Of a stretch of DNA of 64,000 nt, positions 1 to 8,511 are shown piece by piece. Origin of the DNA: JAXMDC01 sp046349035 (GTDB taxonomy: Bacteria; Pseudomonadota; Alphaproteobacteria; Rhizobiales; Kaistiaceae); NCBI GenBank assembly GCA_046349035.1, contig JAXMDC010000002.1:992001-1056000 (forward strand). The letters run 5' to 3'. The position numbers and the translations under genes are program-made. Below the pieces are notes generated by a model. The model ran no database searches. It saw nothing but the letters and a program-made list of their open reading frames with translations, and was not told where the DNA came from. Within the stretch, counting starts at the first letter, position 1; each line of letters opens with the position of its first letter.

Positions 1-310
1 CCTCGCACTGCCATGCGTGGGATGCCCGCTTGCCCCGATGGGCGGCGGCCCGACGTCGACAAATGCGGCGCGGAAAGCTCGGGCCCCTGTGGCCTGCTTG
101 CCATTCACGCTTCGTCCCACTTTATGGCTGAAAGGCGGCAAACTTAACGGCCTGACGGCCTTAACCGCGAAGTCTTTCCCTCTGTGCTCGCCGCGCAACA
201 CTGCGGCAGATCGAGCGCGGTTGGTTTGATGGCCACTCGAGATCAACGCATTGACAAGAGCCGGCCGGGCGGATCGGATGGCTCTGGGGAAGTCACCGGG
301 GACACTCACT
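1..310. other. Left-edge stretch without a supported gene
   Basis: I see no convincing gene here. Both forward frames that open here lack a recognisable protein and overlap the downstream lipoprotein out of frame. One minus-strand frame stays open from about 330 to the window edge, with candidate starts near 104-106, so the 5' end of a leftward gene lying mostly outside the window is possible. Its translation is Pro/Gly/Ala/Arg-rich and matches no family I know. The promoter of the lipoprotein gene at 311 must lie in this stretch, but I cannot point to clear -35/-10 elements. Confidence 0.4.
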
Positions 311-811
311 ATGATCAGACTTGCGGGCATACTGCCGCTCTTGCTTTTGGCCGGCTGTTACACTTCGGACCGCGAGCTTGTGAGCGCGACGGAGGCGGTC
401 GCCCCGTACAAGAAGATCGTTTACCAGTCGGTGGAGTCAGACAAGCCGACGACGCTCGTTGCCCGCGGCAGCTCGTACGCCGCCGAACCCGTCGAACCGG
501 GACGGCAACCCTTCGAGTTCCGCTTCAAACCGCTGGGCGGATCGCTCTACCTGGCACAACTAAAGGGTGTTGAAGGCAAGCGGACGCAATATCTATTTGG
601 CGTTGTGCGCCTCGATGCCGGGGCCAAGACGGCCCAAAGCTTTGCCGCGTCCGCCTCGAAGGCCGACCAAGGCCCTGACCTTAAGCCCTGCACGAAAACC
701 GGCGCGGATATCTGCCTCACGCGGATCGAGCCTTATGTGATCCACGCGCTCGCCGGCATCGCCAATGGCGACAAACCGTTCGACAGCTATAAAATATTGA
801 CGCTCGAGTAG
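311..811 (+). CDS. Putative secreted lipoprotein of unknown function
   Basis: This 166-residue protein starts with a hydrophobic signal segment ending in the lipobox LLAGC, so it is very likely cleaved before the Cys at about residue 16, lipidated and anchored in the envelope. The ATG at 311 is chosen because it places the signal sequence at the N-terminus; the longer open frame from 251 would bury it. Two Cys residues near residue 140 (PCTKTGADIC) could form a disulfide. The mature part shows no enzyme motif I recognise. It ends 6 bases from the convergent gatB stop, so the two genes share a very short 3' junction. Function unknown. Confidence 0.8.
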   Translation: MIRLAGILPLLLLAGCYTSDRELVSATEAVAPYKKIVYQSVESDKPTTLVARGSSYAAEPVEPGRQPFEFRFKPLGGSLYLAQLKGVEGKRTQYLFGVVRLDAGAKTAQSFAASASKADQGPDLKPCTKTGADICLTRIEPYVIHALAGIANGDKPFDSYKILTLE

Positions 812-817
812 GGTCTC

Positions 818-2299
818 CTAGTCGCCGATCCCGAGTTTCGCCTTCAGCAGCGCGTTGACGGCCTGGGGATTGGCCTTGCCACCGCTCGCTTTCATCACCT
901 GTCCGACAAACCAGCCGAGCATGGCTGGTTTGGTCTTGGCTTCGGCTGCTTTCGCGGCATTGGCGGCGATCACCTTGTCGACCTCGGCGTCGATTGCACC
1001 GCTGTCCGTGACTTGCGCAAGGCCTCTCGCCGCGACGATGGTTTGAGGGTCTCCGCCTTCGGTCCACACGATATTGAAGACATCCTTGGCAATCCGTCCC
1101 GAAATCGTGCCGGCGGCGAGAAGATCGAGGATGGCACCGAGCTGCCCCGGCTCGATAGGACTGTCGGCGATCTCCTTTCCCTCGCGGTTCAGGCGCCCGC
1201 CCATCTCGTTGATCACCCAGTTGGCGGCCGCCTTGGCGTCCCGGCCGACGGCGACCCGCTCGAAAAACTCCGCAGTCTCGCGCTCTGCGACCAGTACCGA
1301 CGCGTCGTATTCGCCGAGGCCGAGGCTGGCGACGAAGCGCTGGCGCTTGGCGTCAGGCAGTTCCGGCAGGCCGGCCCGCAGCGCCTCGATCCAGGCGGCA
1401 TCGAGCTCGAGCGGCAGCAGGTCGGGGTCTGGAAAATAGCGGTAGTCGTGCGCCTCCTCTTTGGAGCGCATGGCTCGCGTCTCGCCCTTGCCCGGGTCGA
1501 AAAGGCGCGTTTCCTGATGCACGTTGCCGCCATCCTCGATGAGCGCGATCTGCCGCCGCGCTTCCGTCTCAACGGCCAAGCCAACGAAGCGGATGGAATT
1601 GACGTTCTTGATTTCGCAGCGGGTGCCGAGCGGCTCGCCCGGTCGGCGTACCGAGACATTGACGTCTGCCCGGAGGCTTCCTTTCTCCATATCGCCGTCG
1701 CAGCTGCCGATGTAGCGCAAGATCGCCCGCAGCTTGGTCAAATAGGCCTTGGCCTCGTCCGCCGAGCGGATGTCGGGCTTGGACACGATCTCCATCAACG
1801 CCACCCCGGCGCGGTTGAGATCGACCATGCTCATGGTCGGGTGCTGATCGTGGACGAGCTTCCCGGCATCCTGTTCCAGATGCACGCGTTCGATCCCGAT
1901 CGTCGCCCTGCCGCCGTCGACTAGATCGATCTCGACCTCGCCTTCGCCGACAATCGGCTGCTTGTACTGCGATATCTGATAACCCTGCGGCAGGTCTGGA
2001 TAGAAGTAGTTCTTGCGATCGAAGACGCTTCGCCGATTGATGACCGCCTTGAGCGCGAGGCCGGTCCGCACCGCCTGTTCGACACAGGCGCCATTGATGA
2101 CCGGCAGCATGCCGGGCATGGCCGCGTCGACCAGGCTGACATGGCTGTTCGGCTCCCCGCCGAAAGCCGTCGAGGCCCCCGAGAACAGCTTGGCCGCCGA
2201 ACTGACCTGGGCATGGACTTCCATGCCGACGACGACTTCCCAGTCGCCGCTGGCGCCGCGGATAAGCTTACTGCCTGGGTTGGGCGTACGAGCGTTCAC
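818..2299 (-). CDS. gatB: Asp/Glu-tRNA amidotransferase subunit B
   Basis: GatB is the tRNA-binding kinase subunit of the GatCAB amidotransferase, which converts mischarged Glu-tRNA(Gln) and/or Asp-tRNA(Asn) to the amidated forms. The N-terminal core carries the family hallmark GDWEVVVGMEVHAQ, followed by YPDLPQGYQISQ and later MEIVSKPDIRS and GTRCEIKNVNS; the C-terminal YqeY-like tail domain is present. The GTG at 2299 is chosen because homologues begin close to this point; an upstream GTG at 2377 would add 26 atypical residues. At 493 residues the length is normal. The gatC and gatA partners are not adjacent; instead motB lies 79 bases upstream, so the complex must be completed from another locus. 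Confidence 0.95.
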   Translation of the reverse strand: MNARTPNPGSKLIRGASGDWEVVVGMEVHAQVSSAAKLFSGASTAFGGEPNSHVSLVDAAMPGMLPVINGACVEQAVRTGLALKAVINRRSVFDRKNYFYPDLPQGYQISQYKQPIVGEGEVEIDLVDGGRATIGIERVHLEQDAGKLVHDQHPTMSMVDLNRAGVALMEIVSKPDIRSADEAKAYLTKLRAILRYIGSCDGDMEKGSLRADVNVSVRRPGEPLGTRCEIKNVNSIRFVGLAVETEARRQIALIEDGGNVHQETRLFDPGKGETRAMRSKEEAHDYRYFPDPDLLPLELDAAWIEALRAGLPELPDAKRQRFVASLGLGEYDASVLVAERETAEFFERVAVGRDAKAAANWVINEMGGRLNREGKEIADSPIEPGQLGAILDLLAAGTISGRIAKDVFNIVWTEGGDPQTIVAARGLAQVTDSGAIDAEVDKVIAANAAKAAEAKTKPAMLGWFVGQVMKASGGKANPQAVNALLKAKLGIGD

Positions 2300-2378
2300 G
2301 CGGCTTGGATATGGCCTTCGCGTCGCTAAGCCAAGCCCGCAATCGGCCGGCCGGGTCGCGACCGGCGCGTCCCTCACC

Positions 2379-3242
2379 CTACTGGTTCAAGGTCGGCGGG
2401 AACGGCGGGGCTTCGTGGACGACCGTGATCTCAATCCGCCGGTTGCCGGACAGGAAAGGATCGTTGGGATAGAGCGGCTCGGTGTCGGCTTTGCCGATCA
2501 CCGACTCGATGTGCTCGCCGGAGAGCCCCTGCCGGGCGAAAATATCGACGCTAGCCAACGCCCGTTCCGAAGACAGCCGCCAGGCCTCGGCGGTGGTGCC
2601 AGCCGTCCCGCGGCTGCTGGAGACGTGGCCGCTGATCCGCACCCGGTTCGGGAGCTTTGCCAGGATCGGCGCTAACCGAGTTAGCAGTTGCGTCATTGCC
2701 GGGGTTGGCACCGCTGAGCCCTGAGCAAACATCGGCAGGCCGTCCTCGTCGACGATGCGGATATTCAGCCCCTTGTCGTCGACCACGACCACGACCTGGC
2801 GCGACGCTTGCGCTACCTCGGGATTGTCGGCGAGCGCCTGATGGATCGCTGTCGCGGCGCTCAAGAATTGGCGCGAGCGTTCGGTGGCGGCCCGCTCGAA
2901 CTTGTAGGTGTTGGCCTCAGGACCCTGGTTCTGGTTCTGATCGTTGCGCTTAGCCGCGAATTCGCTCTCGAGTTCGGTGGCGACAGCGCCCATTTCCCGC
3001 AGGAATTCCCGAACCGGTAAGCCGTCGCGCTCGATCATGCCCGCCGGGCGCTGCACTGGTTGAATCCCGAACGCGTCCTGGATGGAGCCGGCGGCCTGGG
3101 CGACCTTCTGGCTGTCCTGCGTCGAGAAGGAAACGATCATGACGAAGAACGCCATAAGGAGGGAAACGAGGTCGGCGAATGTGACCACCCAGCCGGCACC
3201 GTGACCGCCCCCACCACCGCCGTGTCCCTTTTTGCGTGCCAT
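2379..3242 (-). CDS. motB: Flagellar stator protein MotB (OmpA-type)
   Basis: MotB is the peptidoglycan-anchored half of the proton-driven flagellar stator. After a Gly/His-rich cytoplasmic tail, one membrane segment (about 18-40) contains TFADLVSLLMAFFVM, with Asp23 in the position of the essential proton-carrying aspartate. A linker with a Gln/Asn-rich patch near residue 100 leads to an OmpA-like domain (about 150-280) with SERA and NRRIEITV, typical of peptidoglycan-binding C-termini. It is downstream of motA by 24 bases on the same strand, so the pair is an operon. No other flagellar genes are in the window. Confidence 0.93.
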   Translation of the reverse strand: MARKKGHGGGGGGHGAGWVVTFADLVSLLMAFFVMIVSFSTQDSQKVAQAAGSIQDAFGIQPVQRPAGMIERDGLPVREFLREMGAVATELESEFAAKRNDQNQNQGPEANTYKFERAATERSRQFLSAATAIHQALADNPEVAQASRQVVVVVDDKGLNIRIVDEDGLPMFAQGSAVPTPAMTQLLTRLAPILAKLPNRVRISGHVSSSRGTAGTTAEAWRLSSERALASVDIFARQGLSGEHIESVIGKADTEPLYPNDPFLSGNRRIEITVVHEAPPFPPTLNQ

Positions 3243-3266
3243 CCTCGCTTCGACCGCCCGTCAGAG

Positions 3267-4046
3267 TTACGCCGCCTCGCGATCGGCCGTTTCGATCTCG
3301 CGATGATGCAGCGGCAGGTAGGCCAGCAGTTGCTCGAAGACCAGCTTCGGGCTTGTGTTTTCGCGGATCATGATGATGGCATCGATGATCATCGAACTGT
3401 TGGTCGACTCCTCCGAGGCGCGGTTGGCGAGTTTGTCGGAAATCGGGAGCGCGATGAGGTTCGACACGACCGCACCGTACAGGGTCGTCAGCAGCGCGAT
3501 CGCCATGCCCGGGCCGATCTTTTTGGGGTCGTCCATGTGGCTGAACATCGAAACCAAGCCGATCAACGTGCCGACCATGCCCATGCCCGGGGCAGCGTCT
3601 CCCAGCGCCTTGAATATCTTGTGGCCTTCTTCCAACCGCTCGTGCTCAAGGTCGCGCTCGCGCTCAAGCGACTGACGGATTTGTTCGACGGGGAAGCCGT
3701 CGGCGATCATTTGCGCTCCCTTTGCCAGGAAGCGGTCCTTGATCTCAACACCTTCGAGGCCGAGCGGGCCCTGCGAGCGGGCCACTTCGGCAAGGTGCTT
3801 GAGTTCCTCGATCAGGTGCCGCGGGCTGGTATGGTTGTAGAGGAAGGCCGACTTCAGTCCGAGCATCAGCGCGCTGACAAACGCATGCAGCGGGTAGCGG
3901 ATCAGCACGGCCGTGGCGGCGCCGCCGATGACCACCACCGTCGCCAGGAGGTTCATGAACTGGGAAAGGCTGCTGCCTTCGATGAGGATGGCGCCAATAA
4001 GCACGCCAAACCCCCCGAGGATCCCCAGGATTGTCGCTATATCCAT
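3267..4046 (-). CDS. motA: Flagellar stator protein MotA
   Basis: MotA forms the membrane ring of the stator, couples proton flow to torque and contacts FliG. The ATG at 4046 gives 259 residues beginning MDIATILGILGGFG, as in PomA/MotA-type proteins; a longer frame to 4097 adds residues that do not look like MotA. Two N-terminal membrane segments, a cytoplasmic loop with HERLEEGHKIFKALGDAAPGMGMVG, and two C-terminal segments including MAIALLTTLYGAVVSNL are visible, matching the MotA/TolQ/ExbB fold. It precedes motB in one operon. The short length favours the PomA/alphaproteobacterial type over the longer E. coli type. Confidence 0.93.
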   Translation of the reverse strand: MDIATILGILGGFGVLIGAILIEGSSLSQFMNLLATVVVIGGAATAVLIRYPLHAFVSALMLGLKSAFLYNHTSPRHLIEELKHLAEVARSQGPLGLEGVEIKDRFLAKGAQMIADGFPVEQIRQSLERERDLEHERLEEGHKIFKALGDAAPGMGMVGTLIGLVSMFSHMDDPKKIGPGMAIALLTTLYGAVVSNLIALPISDKLANRASEESTNSSMIIDAIIMIRENTSPKLVFEQLLAYLPLHHREIETADREAA

Positions 4047-4256
4047 TGCTGCTTTTGCCGTACCGAACCCAACAGGCGGCCATCCTGATTCCGCCAACCC
4101 GATCTTGGTAAGCCAATCGTCAATTTCGGCTTAAGCTCGTCCCGTCAAAGTTGCCAATCGAGTGCACTTCGCGGCCAGGCCGCGACAACGGAACCTAGCT
4201 CCCGCCAGCCACAGCTGGAGTAAGCTCCGGTGCGACGTCTGGAGAGAATCCCGCCC

Positions 4257-4508
4257 ATGTCGGATCACACCGCGACCCCGCATTTCCAGAACGATGCCGG
4301 CGCCCGGGAAATTGCGGTCGGCGTCAAGGAGTTCATGTGCGTGGGGGCGTCGCCGCCCCTCGACCACCCCCATGTGTTCCTTGATATGGGCAGCCGAAAC
4401 GACGTCGCCTGCCCCTATTGCGCCACGCGGTTTGTTTACCGCGCCAGCCTTGGCGTTAACGAAACCGACCCGCCGAACCACCGTTTCGCTGAAATGATCG
4501 CCGGCTAA
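4257..4508 (+). CDS. Small zinc-finger protein, NDUFS6/complex I-like
   Basis: This 83-residue protein has the pattern FMCVG..DHPHVFLDMG...CPYC, a Cys / His / Cys-x2-Cys zinc site shared with the mitochondrial complex I accessory subunit NDUFS6 and its alphaproteobacterial relatives. Such proteins are inferred to bind Zn and assist NADH dehydrogenase assembly, but bacterial homologues are little studied. The ATG at 4257 is preceded by a GGAGAG element about 10 bases upstream, which decides against the in-frame start at 4230. It lies just ahead of the FAD monooxygenase gene (15-base gap), suggesting co-transcription; the functional link is unclear. Confidence 0.82.
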   Translation: MSDHTATPHFQNDAGAREIAVGVKEFMCVGASPPLDHPHVFLDMGSRNDVACPYCATRFVYRASLGVNETDPPNHRFAEMIAG

Positions 4509-4523
4509 CATTGCGAGGTTGCG

Positions 4524-5708
4524 GTGCGGAACACCCGCACGATTGTCGTTGCCGGAGCGGGGATCGGCGGCCTCGCCGCCAGCCTCTTCCTCGCCCGCGC
4601 GGGATATCGCGTGGTCCTCGCCGAACGCGCGCCGGCCCTTCCCAGCACCGGCGCAGGCATCCAGCTGTCACCGAATGCTGGCCGAGTCCTGTCCGAACTG
4701 CGGCTCGATGAGGCCATCGACGACGTCTCGCTGACCCCTAACGCGATCGATATCCGCAATGGCCGGACCGGCGCGCCACTGGCTTCGATCCCGCTCGGCG
4801 ATCGCATCCGCGGCCGCTACGGCGCGCCTTACCGTCTCGTCCACCGGGCCGACCTCGCCGCAGTGCTCGCTCGCGCGGTGAGCGAGGAGCCGGACATCGA
4901 GATGATGCTCGGCACGGAACTGGTCGAGTTCGCGGCTCATCGCAACGGCGTCACTGCTGCTCTGAACAGCGCCAACCGCGTGCACGAGATCCGAGCGTCC
5001 ATGCTGGTCGCAGCCGACGGGGTCAGATCGATCGTCCGCGCCGCCATGCCAGGCCTGCGCCCCGCCCGTCCCACCGGCCGCACCGCTTGGCGGGCGATGC
5101 TCCCGGTTGCCGATATCCCCGACCATGTGGAGGCCAATCGAACCGGCCTTTGGCTCGGGCCCGACGCCCACCTCGTCCACTACCCGCTGCGCGCCGGCAC
5201 TGAGCTCAACATCGTCGCCATCGTCAAAGACGACGACCCCGCCGGCTGGAACGAGCCAGGCGACCCGGAACGCCTTCGCCGGCAATTCCGCCATTGGTCG
5301 CCGTTCGCCCAAGTGCTCCTGGCGAGGCCGGCGACTTGGCGGACCTGGCCAATTTTTGCAGCGCCGCCGTCCGGAATATGGGTCTCCGGGCCGGTCGCGC
5401 TATTGGGTGACGCGGCACACGCTATGACGCCTTTCCTCGCCCAGGGCGGAGCGATGGCTCTGGAGGATGCCGCGGTGCTGTGTCGCGCCGTCGTCGCCAA
5501 CCGCGACGACCTGCCGGCCTCTCTCCTCCGCTACCAGGCCCTGCGCCGGCCCCGGGTCGCCAAGGTCTGGCGCCGCTCGCGGAGCGCCGGCGAACTCTAC
5601 CATCTCGACCCAGTCACGAGCCCGGTCCGGGATTTCGGAATGCGGGTGCTGAGCCGCCTGTCGCTCCTTGGAAACTACGGCTGGCTCTATCGCTGGCGTC
5701 CGCAATAA
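4524..5708 (+). CDS. FAD-dependent monooxygenase (PHBH/UbiH family)
   Basis: This 394-residue class A flavoprotein monooxygenase would use NAD(P)H and O2 to hydroxylate an aromatic or related substrate. The dinucleotide-binding GAGIGG lies at residues 11-16, a middle DG-type motif is seen as VAADGVRS, and the second FAD motif GDAAHAMTPFLAQGG is near residue 295. The overall arrangement resembles salicylate hydroxylase and 6-hydroxynicotinate 3-monooxygenase, but substrate cannot be assigned from sequence. The start is a GTG, 15 bases after the small zinc protein stop. The gene ends 7 bases before the convergent arfB stop. No aromatic-degradation genes are nearby, so a catabolic role is not supported by context. 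Confidence 0.85.
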   Translation: MRNTRTIVVAGAGIGGLAASLFLARAGYRVVLAERAPALPSTGAGIQLSPNAGRVLSELRLDEAIDDVSLTPNAIDIRNGRTGAPLASIPLGDRIRGRYGAPYRLVHRADLAAVLARAVSEEPDIEMMLGTELVEFAAHRNGVTAALNSANRVHEIRASMLVAADGVRSIVRAAMPGLRPARPTGRTAWRAMLPVADIPDHVEANRTGLWLGPDAHLVHYPLRAGTELNIVAIVKDDDPAGWNEPGDPERLRRQFRHWSPFAQVLLARPATWRTWPIFAAPPSGIWVSGPVALLGDAAHAMTPFLAQGGAMALEDAAVLCRAVVANRDDLPASLLRYQALRRPRVAKVWRRSRSAGELYHLDPVTSPVRDFGMRVLSRLSLLGNYGWLYRWRPQ

Positions 5709-5715
5709 GGGAGTG

Positions 5716-6141
5716 TCAGTCCTCGCCGGGCGGGCGCTGGCGCAGGCCCTTGGTCGCTCCGCGCCGGGCCTTGGCGTCGAGGCGCCGCGTTCGGCTGGCT
5801 TGCGTGGGGCGGGTTGCTCGCCGCAACACCGGAACTACCGCCGCCCGGCGTATCAAATCCGCCAACCGTTCGACCGCATCTGCCCGGTTCCGCTCTTGGG
5901 TCCGGAACCGCTGAGCGGTGATAACGATGTCTCCTTCGCCGGTGAGCCGCCGGCCGGCGATCCGGGCAAGCCGTTCGCGGATGTCGGCCGAGAGCGAAGG
6001 CGACCGCGCGACACTGAAGCGGATCTGCACCGCCGACGCCACCTTGTTGACGTTCTGACCTCCGGGGCCGGCAGCGCGGATGAAGCGCTCCTCGATCTCG
6101 GAGCTGTCGATGGAAAGTCCCGGAGCGATATCGATCCGCAT
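5716..6141 (-). CDS. arfB: Alternative ribosome-rescue factor ArfB (YaeJ)
   Basis: ArfB is a stand-alone release-factor-like peptidyl-tRNA hydrolase that rescues ribosomes stalled at truncated mRNAs. The catalytic GGQ lies in IRAAGPGGQNVNKVAS (about residues 22-37). The C-terminus is the expected Lys/Arg-rich tail (from RRATRPTQASRTRRL onward), which in ArfB threads into the empty mRNA channel. At 141 residues the length is standard; it lacks the codon-recognition domains of RF1/RF2. The chorismate mutase gene lies 27 bases upstream on the same strand, consistent with co-transcription. Confidence 0.92.
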   Translation of the reverse strand: MRIDIAPGLSIDSSEIEERFIRAAGPGGQNVNKVASAVQIRFSVARSPSLSADIRERLARIAGRRLTGEGDIVITAQRFRTQERNRADAVERLADLIRRAAVVPVLRRATRPTQASRTRRLDAKARRGATKGLRQRPPGED

Positions 6142-6168
6142 CGGCGAGCGCCTTTTGCGCCCACCCCA

Positions 6169-6462
6169 TCAGGCGAGGTGGCGCGCCTCATAGTCGATAA
6201 CCCACGCCATCAGCGCCCGCCACACGGTCTCGCCGAGGTCGGGAGCAAGCCCCACGCGATCCGCCTCCGCACGGACCTTCGCCACGACATCCTCCACCCG
6301 GCTCGGGATCAGCGCCGGCAGCCCCGCCTCACGCTTGCGGGCGATCACCTGATCGACCACCTGCATGCGCTGCGCCAGCAGGCTGACCAATCGGCGGTCG
6401 ATTGCATCGATGTCCTCGCGCAAGTCGTGGAGGCGGTCCAGAGCGACTACGGGAGCGGTCAT
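6169..6462 (-). CDS. Chorismate mutase, AroQ type
   Basis: This 97-residue all-helical protein matches the AroQ class of chorismate mutases, which convert chorismate to prephenate for Phe/Tyr synthesis. The N-terminal helix LREDIDAIDRRLVSLLAQR and the following VIARKREAG supply the Arg/Lys residues that bind the dicarboxylate, and SRVED resembles the conserved active-site helix. The closely related isochorismate pyruvate-lyase family (PchB) cannot be fully excluded, but there are no siderophore genes nearby. It is probably transcribed with arfB. Confidence 0.85.
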   Translation of the reverse strand: MTAPVVALDRLHDLREDIDAIDRRLVSLLAQRMQVVDQVIARKREAGLPALIPSRVEDVVAKVRAEADRVGLAPDLGETVWRALMAWVIDYEARHLA

Positions 6463-6718
6463 TTCAGCCCTTTCGCGGGGTTGGAAGGATGAGCACTGGC
6501 GCCCCCCGGGGTTAGCACGATCGCGAAGAGAATGCCGGGTAACGGCCGGCTTGCCTCCGGCACATGAACGCTAAGCAGCCCTACCGCACAGCCAGCAAGT
6601 TGCCGCACCCGTGGCCCTCCTTGGCAGGCATGATAAACGAACCCTGAATGCGCGCCTCACGCTCCATTAAGCCCGTGCGGGCTAAAGTTCCGCTTCTCGG
6701 GGGTGACAGGAGTTGAGC

Positions 6719-6850
6719 GTGCTGCGCCTTGTTGTTGTCGCCATGGTCGCCTTCGCCCTCGGCGTCGCCCTGCTTCCCACGCCTCCAACCGACGCTGCCG
6801 GAGCCTGCGCCAACGAGAGCGCGTTTTGTCCAGCGCCCCGCGCTACCTGA
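6719..6850 (+). CDS. Possible 43-residue secreted peptide
   Basis: A GTG at 6719 opens a 43-codon frame with a hydrophobic stretch (LRLVVVAMVAFALGVALLP) followed by a possible AxA-like cleavage region (TDAAGA) and a short tail with two Cys (ACANESAFC). A strong AGGAG lies six bases before the start, at 6708-6712, which is the main support. The tail would leave a mature peptide of about 15-18 residues. No family is recognised. It sits alone between the divergent chorismate mutase gene and the opposite-strand tRNA-Leu. It may be a real small membrane or exported peptide or a chance open frame. Confidence 0.35.
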   Translation: MLRLVVVAMVAFALGVALLPTPPTDAAGACANESAFCPAPRAT

Positions 6851-6884
6851 CGTCGGAACCGGCCTGCCCCCCCAAAAAGATTTC

Positions 6885-6974
6885 TGGTGCGGACGGCGGG
6901 GGTCGAACCCGCACGGTGGTTTCCCAACCGAGGGATTTTAAGTCCCTTGCGTCTACCAGTTCCGCCACGTCCGC
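6885..6974 (-). tRNA. tRNA-Leu (anticodon UAA)
   Basis: Read on the minus strand, the sequence folds as a class II tRNA. The seven-base acceptor stem GCGGACG (6974-6968) pairs with CGTCCGC, followed by discriminator A and an encoded CCA (6887-6885). The anticodon loop CTTAAAA gives UAA, the T arm is GCGGG-TTCGACC-CCCGC, and a long variable arm typical of tRNA-Leu is present. Total length is 90 bases including CCA. It decodes UUA and UUG, rare codons in this GC-rich genome. No integrase or duplicated 3' end is seen next to it. Confidence 0.95.
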
Positions 6975-7057
6975 ACGCCGGGGCTGACTAGCATTTGCCT
7001 GGCCGGCATACCACCTGCGCCGGTGCCGGGATCGCCGCGGTCGGCGCAGACCGCTCT

Positions 7058-7561
7058 TCAACCTCGCGCGGCAGATCCGATCGGCGGCTGGAACGTCAGG
7101 CCAAGTTCCCAGGGGAAGTAGATCCACGTGTCCTGAGACACCTCGGTGATGAACGTGTCGACCAGCGGCCGCCCCATGGGCTTGGCGTAGAGCGCCGCGT
7201 AATGCGCCTTTGGTACCAGTTCGCGCACAAGCCGCGCCGTACGCCCCGTGTCGACCAGATCGTCGACAACCAGGATCGCCGGCGCCGGCCCTTTTCCAAG
7301 CCCCAAAATCTCCGGCGACACCGGTTTCAGGAGTTGGACGTCGCCGGGAACATTGTCGTCCCCATAGGACGAAATACATATGGTTTCGATGAGCCTGATG
7401 CCGAGTTCGCGAGCGACCACCATCGCCGGCACCATTCCGCCTCGTGTGACACAGACGATTGCCTGCCAATTAGCCTGGCCGGAGAGCCGCCAGGCGAGAG
7501 CGCGCGCGTCGCGGTGAAACTGGTCCCAGGACACCGGGAAGGCCTTCTGTTGATCGAGCAT
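7058..7561 (-). CDS. gpt: Xanthine(-guanine) phosphoribosyltransferase
   Basis: This type I phosphoribosyltransferase attaches the ribose-phosphate of PRPP to xanthine or guanine for purine salvage. The PRPP-binding signature VVDDLVDTGRT lies near residues 95-105, CVTRGGMVPA forms the preceding loop, and the C-terminal YFPWELG resembles the purine-stacking segment of E. coli Gpt. ATG 7561 gives 167 residues, close to the family; the GTG at 7570 would add only three residues. The gene is divergent from map with a 119-base intergenic region that should hold both promoters. Confidence 0.9.
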   Translation of the reverse strand: MLDQQKAFPVSWDQFHRDARALAWRLSGQANWQAIVCVTRGGMVPAMVVARELGIRLIETICISSYGDDNVPGDVQLLKPVSPEILGLGKGPAPAILVVDDLVDTGRTARLVRELVPKAHYAALYAKPMGRPLVDTFITEVSQDTWIYFPWELGLTFQPPIGSAARG

Positions 7562-7680
7562 GATCACCACCCCACATCGGCGACCCGTTGTACCATGCTG
7601 CGCACACAGCCCGATCCTTGCTTTTCTCCCGTATCCCGCCGCGATAAATTCGCCTCAAGGTTCGAGGATGACAGGTAAAC

Positions 7681-8511
7681 ATGGTCCACTTCGTTGATGC
7701 CGCCGAGGCTCCGGCCGGCAATACCGGCCAGATCCGCCTCCATACCGCCGACGACTTCGCCGGTATGCGCCGTGCGGGTCGGCTCGTCGCCGAATGCCTC
7801 GATGCTCTCAATGAAGTCGTGCGGCCCGGTCTGCCGACCACCGAAATCGACGAGTTCGTATTCGACTTTGCCGAACGCCACGGCGCGCTGCCGGCAACCC
7901 TTGGCTACAAGGGCTATATGAAGTCGACCTGCACATCGATCAATCACGTCGTTTGTCACGGCATCCCCAACGACAAGCCGCTGCGCGACGGGGATATCGT
8001 CAACGTCGATGTCACGCTGATCGTCGACGGTTGGCACGGCGACTCGTCGCGAATGTACCTCGTCGGCGAAGTCAAACGCGCAGCCGAACGGCTGGTCCAG
8101 GTCACCTATGCGGCGATGATGCGGGGCATCGCCGAAGTGCGGCCCGGCAACACCACTGGCGACATCGGCTTCGCCATTCAGGATTTCGCCGAACGCGAAC
8201 GCTGCAGTGTCGTGCGCGACTTCTGCGGTCATGGCGTGGGTCGGCTGTTCCACGACGCGCCCAACATTCTCCACTATGGCCGCCGCGGCGAGGGCGTCCC
8301 GCTGCGGCCCGGCATGATCTTCACCGTCGAGCCGATGATCAACCTCGGTCGGCCCGACGTGAAGATCCTGTCCGACGGCTGGACCGCCGTGACGCGGGAT
8401 CGCTCTCTGTCTGCTCAGTTTGAGCACACCGTCGGCGTCACCTCGTCCGGAGTGGAGGTTTTCACTCTTTCGCCGCGTGGCATCGAGTTGCCGCGCCAGC
8501 TTGGCCGATGA
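7681..8511 (+). CDS. map: Methionine aminopeptidase type I
   Basis: Map removes the initiator methionine from nascent proteins with small second residues. Metal-binding and catalytic features are clear: the substrate His region INHVVCHGIPND, the metal Asp residues in IVNVDVTLIVDGWHGDSS, the His in GHGVGRLFHDAPNI, and Glu residues in FTVEPMI and FEHTVGV. At 276 residues it is a standard type Ia enzyme without an N-terminal SH3-like extension. Its last four bases overlap the radC start (ATGA), indicating translational coupling. Confidence 0.96.
   Translation: MVHFVDAAEAPAGNTGQIRLHTADDFAGMRRAGRLVAECLDALNEVVRPGLPTTEIDEFVFDFAERHGALPATLGYKGYMKSTCTSINHVVCHGIPNDKPLRDGDIVNVDVTLIVDGWHGDSSRMYLVGEVKRAAERLVQVTYAAMMRGIAEVRPGNTTGDIGFAIQDFAERERCSVVRDFCGHGVGRLFHDAPNILHYGRRGEGVPLRPGMIFTVEPMINLGRPDVKILSDGWTAVTRDRSLSAQFEHTVGVTSSGVEVFTLSPRGIELPRQLGR

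Noticed and set aside
1..330. Minus-strand frame open to the left window edge
   Set aside because: No stop within the window and a possible start near 104-106, but the translation is low complexity and it lies antisense to the lipoprotein start; kept only as a possibility.
6885..6974. tRNA-Leu as integration site of a mobile element
   Set aside because: No integrase, no repeated 3' end and neighbours are ordinary genes.
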